DNA of 20,790 nucleotides from Clostridia bacterium (GTDB taxonomy: Bacteria; Bacillota; Clostridia; Christensenellales; UBA1242): the NCBI GenBank assembly GCA_028702545.1, contig JAQVOQ010000010.1, positions 1 through 20,790 on the forward strand, written 5' to 3'. Under the pieces are notes generated by a model that had not been told where the DNA came from, did not search any database, and saw nothing but the letters and a program-made list of their open reading frames with translations. Made by a program: the position numbers and the translations under genes. Positions 15,024 to 20,790 of this stretch are shown one piece after another. Numbering within the stretch: position 1 is the stretch's first letter; each line of letters starts with the position of its first letter.

Positions 15024-17342
15024 TTAAATTGTTGGAAAAACTCTTGCAACAATAACAGTACAATCATCCTTTGGTTTATCTTTATAATTTTCTAATGCTT
15101 TGTCTAAAATCTCTTCTGCTAGTGTTTGAGGATTTAGTGTATTTAAATTATTTATATAATTTTTAAAGTCATCTCGGGAGATAAAACTATCAATAACGCC
15201 GTCGCTAAACATAATAATAAGGTCTTGACCTAATAATATTTTTTTAGTTATAGCTGGTTGCATTTCCTCTAAAATGCCAAGTGGTAATGAACCCGTTTTA
15301 ACAATTTCTAAACTATCCTTGTTTTTTATATAGCCCTCTGGTGCGCCTACTTTAATAAAATCAGCAAGGCTTTTTCTTAAATCTATTACGCAAATATCAA
15401 GTGCAGTGAACACCTCTTCACTACCTAAACTTAAAAGTTTGTTTACACTATTTAAAATAATGTCGTTATCAAAACCCGCTTTATAAAAGTTTTCAATTAA
15501 ACTTATCGCCAAATTACTCGTTTGCTCGGCGGACTTTCCGCTACCCATACCATCGCAAATAGCTAACATAAACTTATCGTCACCTATTCTAATAAAGGAA
15601 TAAGTGTCTCCACTAACTTTGTTGCCGTCCTTTGTTGCCCCTGCACTGCCAAACACAACATTATATTTAGGTGCAGTTTTTAAGTTTAACACACTAAAGC
15701 CCGAACTTGTGCTTGGCTCAGTATTAACCGTAACCATTTTTGCACCGCAAACTTTGCTCGTTACCTTTTCTACCTTAATATTTTTTACATCTTTATTTCT
15801 AACAACTAAAGTCACGCAACTAATTTCAGCATTCTGCTCATAAATTACGCTCTCTGTACAAACTATATTTTCATAACTTAACTCTTCAATTAATATGCTT
15901 TCTTTGTTTGTATCAAAGGTTACATTTCGTTTTGTTTCTTCTGCTAAATTTCTAATAATTTTACCAACACCATTTAATTGTTCGGCAATTAATACTCTAC
16001 TAGTATCTAAATTATTTATCATAGTCGCATATTGCTTATAACTTAAAATCAATTGGTTTATTGAAGCAAGCATAGTGTTTGTCCTGTTGCAACGAGTGCT
16101 TAAAAATGGTGGGACATCTAAAATTGTCGCCTTGCCTCTTTCAAATCCCGCACTAATAATGTCGTTAAATACGCCCATAGTCTCATCACCTAAAACCCTT
16201 AAACACTTGTTGCGTTCCGGGCAGTCGCCACACACTTTGTCTATTATCTCTTGCGTTAACATTTGTTTTGCCTCCTCGGCTGGCAAAATTCCTCTAACCA
16301 TACTTTTAAATACCCTATCCATTTCACTAAATACTCCGCTAATTTCATACATTCGCTTACATAATCCATCTCTACTCCTGTTTACAATATTGCGAATAGC
16401 CGTTTTATTTGTATTGCCGCCTAGTACACTGGCCAAAATTTCTATTGAGTTAGGATTAATTAAATAAAACAATAGCCCGCCGAGCAAAACAGCCGCTACA
16501 CTATACAAATTGTATACTAAATAAATATTAAAATATAAGCCTAAAATAATATCCATAAATAAAACAGCTAAAACAGGCAGTGCTCTATTAACATTTTTAA
16601 AAGCACTCGCGCAAACAGCAAAAAGTGAGAATGCACCGAGATAAGTTATATCGCCACTATAAAATACCGTGCCAATTCCTATTATATTTGCAATTAAAAT
16701 TGATGCGGGAGCAGAATAAATATAGGTTGATAGTAAGATTATAAAAACGGCAAAAATACGGATTAGCTCCGTATTAAAAACAGTTATGCCAGCAATGCCC
16801 AAACTAATTGCCGATAGCAATATTGCACCACAAATAATCTCATCAATAGTAAGTTTAAAAATAATACCACGAACTAATACGGCTTGCATAATATGCAAAC
16901 ATGCATATAAAAACAAAAGTCCCAAAAGAACAACAACACAAGCTTTCAAAAAATCTTGCGGATTTCCGATATGTAAATATAAATAATAGAATTGGCTAAG
17001 CATTGCATAAATGCCAATTAAAAATTTATTTGCGGGCACTTTAAACTTTGTGTGCAAAAAATAAAAAACTAATAAAGTTAAACAGGTACAAACGCTAATT
17101 GTTAGCGCGTCTATCGTAAACTCTCCTAAATAACTTGCAATAATGTATAGTGGCACCAAATAAATAACTTTTTGTTTGTTAAAAGCTAATGCAAATAACA
17201 TACCAAACATAAAAGGCTTAACACTTCCATTTATGCTCGCTATGCCGAGTAGATAAAACAAAATAAAAAACATAGAATATTTAAACACGCTAAAAATATT
17301 TATGCTAACTCTCTTACTAATAACTCCTTTAACTCCTTCCAT
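15024..17342 (-). CDS. spoIIE: Stage II sporulation protein E, PP2C phosphatase
   Basis: 772 residues (Bacillus subtilis protein: 827). An N-terminal membrane region of about ten helices (about 20-300) is followed by a cytosolic regulatory part with a Cys cluster (CGDCPERNKC, then STRCN) and a C-terminal PP2C domain: GDTYSF (Asp579), AICDGMGSG (Asp597), the block IIMFSDGVIDS and a final DDCTVIVARV; these Asp residues bind the catalytic metals. SpoIIE dephosphorylates SpoIIAA-P at the asymmetric septum and so activates sigma-F in the forespore. GGGGGAG lies 7 bases before the ATG. The gene shows the organism can start endospore formation, in agreement with the ger operon nearby. Confidence 0.97.
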   Translation of the reverse strand: MEGVKGVISKRVSINIFSVFKYSMFFILFYLLGIASINGSVKPFMFGMLFALAFNKQKVIYLVPLYIIASYLGEFTIDALTISVCTCLTLLVFYFLHTKFKVPANKFLIGIYAMLSQFYYLYLHIGNPQDFLKACVVVLLGLLFLYACLHIMQAVLVRGIIFKLTIDEIICGAILLSAISLGIAGITVFNTELIRIFAVFIILLSTYIYSAPASILIANIIGIGTVFYSGDITYLGAFSLFAVCASAFKNVNRALPVLAVLFMDIILGLYFNIYLVYNLYSVAAVLLGGLLFYLINPNSIEILASVLGGNTNKTAIRNIVNRSRDGLCKRMYEISGVFSEMDRVFKSMVRGILPAEEAKQMLTQEIIDKVCGDCPERNKCLRVLGDETMGVFNDIISAGFERGKATILDVPPFLSTRCNRTNTMLASINQLILSYKQYATMINNLDTSRVLIAEQLNGVGKIIRNLAEETKRNVTFDTNKESILIEELSYENIVCTESVIYEQNAEISCVTLVVRNKDVKNIKVEKVTSKVCGAKMVTVNTEPSTSSGFSVLNLKTAPKYNVVFGSAGATKDGNKVSGDTYSFIRIGDDKFMLAICDGMGSGKSAEQTSNLAISLIENFYKAGFDNDIILNSVNKLLSLGSEEVFTALDICVIDLRKSLADFIKVGAPEGYIKNKDSLEIVKTGSLPLGILEEMQPAITKKILLGQDLIIMFSDGVIDSFISRDDFKNYINNLNTLNPQTLAEEILDKALENYKDKPKDDCTVIVARVFPTI

Positions 17343-17376
17343 ATAAAAACTCCCCCAAATAAAAGCATTTATATAG

Positions 17377-17382
17377 ATTATA
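17377..17382 (-). promoter_or_regulatory. Probable -10 element of the spoIIE promoter
   Basis: TATAAT on the minus strand, 35 bases before the ATG. No -35 occurs at 16-18 bases; the nearest, TTAGGT, is 19 bases away. In Bacillus subtilis the spoIIE promoter likewise has a too-wide spacer and needs Spo0A-P. I do not find a clear TGTCGAA box here. Confidence 0.5.
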
Positions 17383-17530
17383 AATTAACTAGCCAAACCT
17401 AACCTAAAATAAAAAAGACATATAACAAGCCTTTTTGTGTTATTTTGTAGAAAGGATAAATAAAACTTTGTGGTTTTAAATATTGACTATGGTTTTTTTT
17501 GTAAGTTTTATTTATTGCCATTTATATTTT

Positions 17531-17558
17531 AAAAAAACTAGGAATAAACCTAGTTTTT
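17531..17558 (-). terminator. Terminator of the giant surface protein gene
   Basis: 10-bp stem AAAAACTAGG/CCTAGTTTTT (17533-17542 with 17549-17558), 6-nt loop, seven T on the minus-strand side, a few bases past the stop. The rest of the 221-base gap 17343-17563 holds the spoIIE leader and no gene that I can see. Confidence 0.87.
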
Positions 17559-17563
17559 ATTTT

Positions 17564-20500
17564 TTAACTGATATAGTAAGTGTTATAAATATATCCATCT
17601 TTGTTTTTTGCAACCGTCATATTTATAATTGTGTTAATGTCACTTTGATTTATTAATAAAATTCCAACATTATCAGTAGTTGTGGCATGATTTATCGGGC
17701 TACTAAAAGTAATGTACACTGTGGAAATTCTTTTTATTGTAATAATATAATTAGACCCACTTTCTAGTGGATATGCCCAAATACTTTCGTTTGAATCCTC
17801 ATCGGTAGCTATAACTTTTATAAATGCTATCATTCCAGTTTCTACAGTTTGGTCAAATATACTATTGATAGTTATTGTCGCCTCAAATATAAAAGTAGCA
17901 TAAACCGTGTGAAAGCCCCTTGCTTGAATAAATTGATATCCACTTACAACTGCGGTTGTAAATACTTCATCTAACAAATTTACATCATTTATTATGATTA
18001 CTCCCACTTTGTAACCCGTAATAGGATTAAATGTAAATAACTGAGTGATTTTTCCATCACTAATAATAGTTGCGGGTGGATTGATAGTGCCTTGACCATC
18101 ATAGCTTACATAAATAATATTATAGCCTACTCCAGCAAGCAGTGGCAATCCATTTTGAATATTTACTGTATCCATTATCCAAATAGTTGCAAAGTCCCAT
18201 AGTGCAAAATTAGACTGCTGTCTCATTTGAAGCAGTGTTCTTGCACTTGCCTCAGCGCCTCCAGTACCGGAAAACCCCACACCGTCTTGACCTAGGTTAG
18301 TGTAATCGGCATTAAAATATGACCCTGTAATCTCTCCTGTTACAAAGTAACCAGAATGACTTCCAACATAACTAGATGCGTAGCCTCCCGATGCAATTAT
18401 AATATTTACATAGTTTGAAGTATAAGTGTTTTTAATTTCTGTTTCTGTTCCCACATTATAACCAAGCAAACCACCAACATATAGTCTATTAACTCCAAAT
18501 AATGCTTTTGCCGTTACATCACCTATGGCATATGCGTTTGTTATATTGCCCATATTATTGTAACCCATTAATCCGCCCATATAGCCACTAACATCGTTAG
18601 TTGTAGTTCCCACAGTAACATTAATTATTGCTTTAGAATAGTTTTCCTCAATATGAGCCAATGCCCCGTAACCATATCCTACTAGTCCACCAACATATGA
18701 GGTATTTACTGAGGTTACATCAATTGTACCTGAAGTGTAATTTTCACTAACTTTTGTCATATTATAAGCTACTAATCCACCAACATAAGTGCTACCTGTT
18801 GTAGCCGTATTATTTATTGTGATATCTATAGATCTAACCCTCACTCCTTCAATCAATGTTCTATTAACATAGCCAAATAAGCCTTGATAGGTAGTTTGAT
18901 TTAAGTTTGTCTCTTTAATTAACATATTACTAACATCATAATTGCCACCTTTAAAATCTCCAGAAAAAGCACTTATAGTTGTTCCAGTATTAAAATTACC
19001 TATCGGTATCCATCTCTTGCCTGCTAGGTCAATATCTGCTGATAACAAAACATATTTATCTACGCTCCAACTAGCAATATCGTTTGTTTGTTTTGCAATC
19101 CATGCTAGTTGCTCTGCTGTTGTAATAATGTAAGGACTTACTTGTGTTCCTGCGCCAGCTGGCATAACTGCAAAGTTAATCCAATAATCTAAACTCCACT
19201 GTGCATAAAAAGTAATTGGTGCGTTAATTATTCTTGCCGTGTTAACTAATTCGCCACCCTCAATAGCTGTAAACCAGCCAGAAAAAATATTGTTTAATAA
19301 AGTAGGGGCTGTTGCCAATGTTCCTACTTGGGTGTTTAATTGAATATTTTTTGATATAGGAGTGTGACCTGTTCCACCGTTACCATCAAAAGTGACTGTC
19401 GCTGTAAATATTGCATAAACAGTAATAGCCTCATATACTATAGTTGTGTTTGTAAAAGTAGTTCCATTAGCATTATATGCGGTGTTCCACTCTACAAAAT
19501 TATAACCAGCGCCGGAGTTGGGATTGTTTGGCATCATAGCATTCGCATCAGTATTGATTGACCTACCAAAAATAACATCAACGGTAGCATAACTTATAAA
19601 ATTAATTCCATCCGTTGTTGTCATAAAGCTTAAAGTAAAAAAGTTAAGTATCCATTTTGCATGTAAAATTGTAGTTGTAGTTACTGTGTCGGTAGCAAAT
19701 AACCACGCGTTTGTGTAAGTTATTTCTTTATACCAATCATTAAAAATATAATCTGTTTTTGTTGGGACTGTTGGTAAAATTGCTTTTTGTCCGTGTATTA
19801 CATATTGCGTCGCTACTGCTGAACCGCCATAACTGTTAAATGTCACCGAGTATGAACTAAGCGCCTCACTGCTTGCTGAATCACTACTGTTATTGTAATT
19901 AGTTGTGTCTGATTGAATTGCTGTAACTTTAAAGTAATATGCTGAGCGTGCTGCTGATGTAAAAATACTGCCAAAATTATAACTATTTGTTGCAGGAGTC
20001 GCCGTTGTTACTACTGCATTTAAACTATTATATAGTATTACACTATAACTCGTTGCATTTGTTACTGCTCCCCACCCAGCTATCGCACTGCCCTTAGTTG
20101 TTGTCGTCCAAGTTAGTGAAACTGGTGTTAAAAGCATGTTTTTAATTACTACTAATGTAACTGTTGCCGCTTTTGCTGCTGCACTTCCGCTATCTGTTGC
20201 TGTTACTGTAAAGTTGTAGGTGCCTACTGTACCCGTTATCGTTCCACTAAAAGTTCCTGCTGTACTCATTGATAAGCCTGTTGGCATTGTTCCTGTCATA
20301 ATATAAGTGTATGTGCCTGTTCCATTACTTGCAAAAGTAGTTAAGTTTTGTGAGTATGCTGTGTTGTAAGTAACTGCTAGTATTGTTTGATTAGGAAAAA
20401 TAAGTGCGTTTATCGTCCAATGAGCAGTAAGCGTTACTGCTCCGCCTGCTGTACTTGACAAGTTTACAAAGTAAGTATTTGCTGTTGCACTGCCACCCCA

Positions 20501-20790
20501 CGCCCTTGTTGTTCCATTTATTATTGCTGTTGCAGGTGAGGCTGTTGCTCCATATTTTGCAATTGAATAATTTATATTTGTACCTGTTGCATACCAACCA
20601 TAAAAAGTATAGCCTATTCTGGTCGGTGCTGACGCGTATTGTGCCACATCATAAGTCCATGCTGTTGGATTAGTTACCCCTGCTGTTCCACCTCCATAAT
20701 TATAATTAACAGTATATATATTTGCTATCCACTGAACAGTAAGTGTTACTGTTCCGCCTGCTGTGCTTGACAAGTTTACAAAGTAAGTAC
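17564..20790 (-). CDS. Giant repetitive surface protein (5' end outside window)
   Basis: The frame is open to the window end: codons before the TTG at 20773 read TYFVN, matching the internal repeat TYFVNLSSTAGG, so about 1075 C-terminal residues are visible. In order: InlB/Listeria-Bacteroides-type repeats (20790-20430; GYTFYGWYATG), a putative Ig/cadherin-like module (about 20425-20140; LPxGLS-like PTGLSMSTAGTFSGT), an FnIII-like module (20135-19860), three more InlB-like units (about 19860-19190; VTFDGNGGTG, FSGWFTA), a GLUG-type region likely to form a beta-helix (about 19170-18150; repeated YVGGLVGY, GYMGGLMGY, YVGGLLGYN), and a beta-rich tail. No LPXTG or other anchor is visible at the C-terminus (DGYIYNTYYIS). 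Such proteins act at the cell surface in adhesion; the target is unknown. Rich in Thr, Asn, Gly and Tyr. Confidence 0.85.
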   Translation of the reverse strand, partial: TYFVNLSSTAGGTVTLTVQWIANIYTVNYNYGGGTAGVTNPTAWTYDVAQYASAPTRIGYTFYGWYATGTNINYSIAKYGATASPATAIINGTTRAWGGSATANTYFVNLSSTAGGAVTLTAHWTINALIFPNQTILAVTYNTAYSQNLTTFASNGTGTYTYIMTGTMPTGLSMSTAGTFSGTITGTVGTYNFTVTATDSGSAAAKAATVTLVVIKNMLLTPVSLTWTTTTKGSAIAGWGAVTNATSYSVILYNSLNAVVTTATPATNSYNFGSIFTSAARSAYYFKVTAIQSDTTNYNNSSDSASSEALSSYSVTFNSYGGSAVATQYVIHGQKAILPTVPTKTDYIFNDWYKEITYTNAWLFATDTVTTTTILHAKWILNFFTLSFMTTTDGINFISYATVDVIFGRSINTDANAMMPNNPNSGAGYNFVEWNTAYNANGTTFTNTTIVYEAITVYAIFTATVTFDGNGGTGHTPISKNIQLNTQVGTLATAPTLLNNIFSGWFTAIEGGELVNTARIINAPITFYAQWSLDYWINFAVMPAGAGTQVSPYIITTAEQLAWIAKQTNDIASWSVDKYVLLSADIDLAGKRWIPIGNFNTGTTISAFSGDFKGGNYDVSNMLIKETNLNQTTYQGLFGYVNRTLIEGVRVRSIDITINNTATTGSTYVGGLVAYNMTKVSENYTSGTIDVTSVNTSYVGGLVGYGYGALAHIEENYSKAIINVTVGTTTNDVSGYMGGLMGYNNMGNITNAYAIGDVTAKALFGVNRLYVGGLLGYNVGTETEIKNTYTSNYVNIIIASGGYASSYVGSHSGYFVTGEITGSYFNADYTNLGQDGVGFSGTGGAEASARTLLQMRQQSNFALWDFATIWIMDTVNIQNGLPLLAGVGYNIIYVSYDGQGTINPPATIISDGKITQLFTFNPITGYKVGVIIINDVNLLDEVFTTAVVSGYQFIQARGFHTVYATFIFEATITINSIFDQTVETGMIAFIKVIATDEDSNESIWAYPLESGSNYIITIKRISTVYITFSSPINHATTTDNVGILLINQSDINTIINMTVAKNKDGYIYNTYYIS
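20425..20790 (-). repeat. DNA-level tandem repeat inside the giant surface protein gene
   Basis: Bases 20425-20478 and 20737-20790 match at 50 of 54 positions, 312 bases (104 codons) apart. The match runs into the window end, so at least one further unit of the InlB-type repeat probably lies beyond it. High nucleotide identity suggests recent duplication or gene conversion. Confidence 0.75.

Noticed and set aside
17343..17563. Hidden small gene or tRNA between spoIIE and the giant surface gene
   Set aside because: No cloverleaf and no open frame with a ribosome binding site; only the spoIIE -10 region and a terminator are supported.
20425..20790. CRISPR array
   Set aside because: The repeat is inside a coding frame with a 312-base period and protein-level conservation as InlB-type units.

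Overview
The window is AT-rich DNA from an endospore-forming Bacillota, most likely a Clostridia-type lineage. The evidence is spoIIE, a gerA-type operon, the rpsF-ssb-rpsR order with a zinc-cysteine S18, strong AGGAGG ribosome binding sites and many U-tract terminators. The species cannot be named from the sequence alone.

Layout. Positions 1-1670 (+) hold the 3' part of an ABC exporter gene, cut by the window edge. Two small TM2-domain paralogues follow (1792-2292, +). A gene-free stretch (2293-2552) carries two terminator hairpins and a 131-nt, almost fully self-paired element at 2427-2557 that looks like a structured RNA or an ERIC-sized palindromic repeat. On the minus strand comes rpsF-ssb-rpsR (3591-2553), with a consensus promoter and a leader hairpin that resembles the S6:S18 autoregulatory motif. 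Upstream of it is a gerA-gerB-gerC spore germination receptor operon (7048-3704, minus). Its A subunit lacks the usual first N-terminal domain, its C subunit lacks a lipobox cysteine, and a sigma-G-like promoter precedes it.

The accessory core is 7169-13560. It encodes four membrane-anchored proteins that share a C-terminal beta-rich module (W...D-aromatic-x-YY...L, then an E-x-x-Q-x-x-N block and a final W-x-[TN]-APE-x-W). They resemble TasA/CalY (camelysin)-type fibre subunits. A large lipoprotein with FnIII-like modules and a transglutaminase-like Cys-His-Asp domain sits with them. Three subunits and the lipoprotein run on the minus strand; the most canonical subunit diverges on the plus strand. 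My inference is a surface-fibre assembly or crosslinking locus. No SipW-type signal peptidase is present in the window.

The right part holds tilS (14956-13622, minus), spoIIE (17342-15024, minus) and the 3' part of a very large repetitive surface protein (InlB-type repeats, putative Ig-like, FnIII-like and GLUG regions; 20790-17564, minus) that runs off the window. The spoIIE/tilS neighbourhood resembles that of Bacillus subtilis. Both sporulation units (ger and spoIIE) end without an evident terminator directly in front of the promoter of a housekeeping unit (rpsF and tilS).
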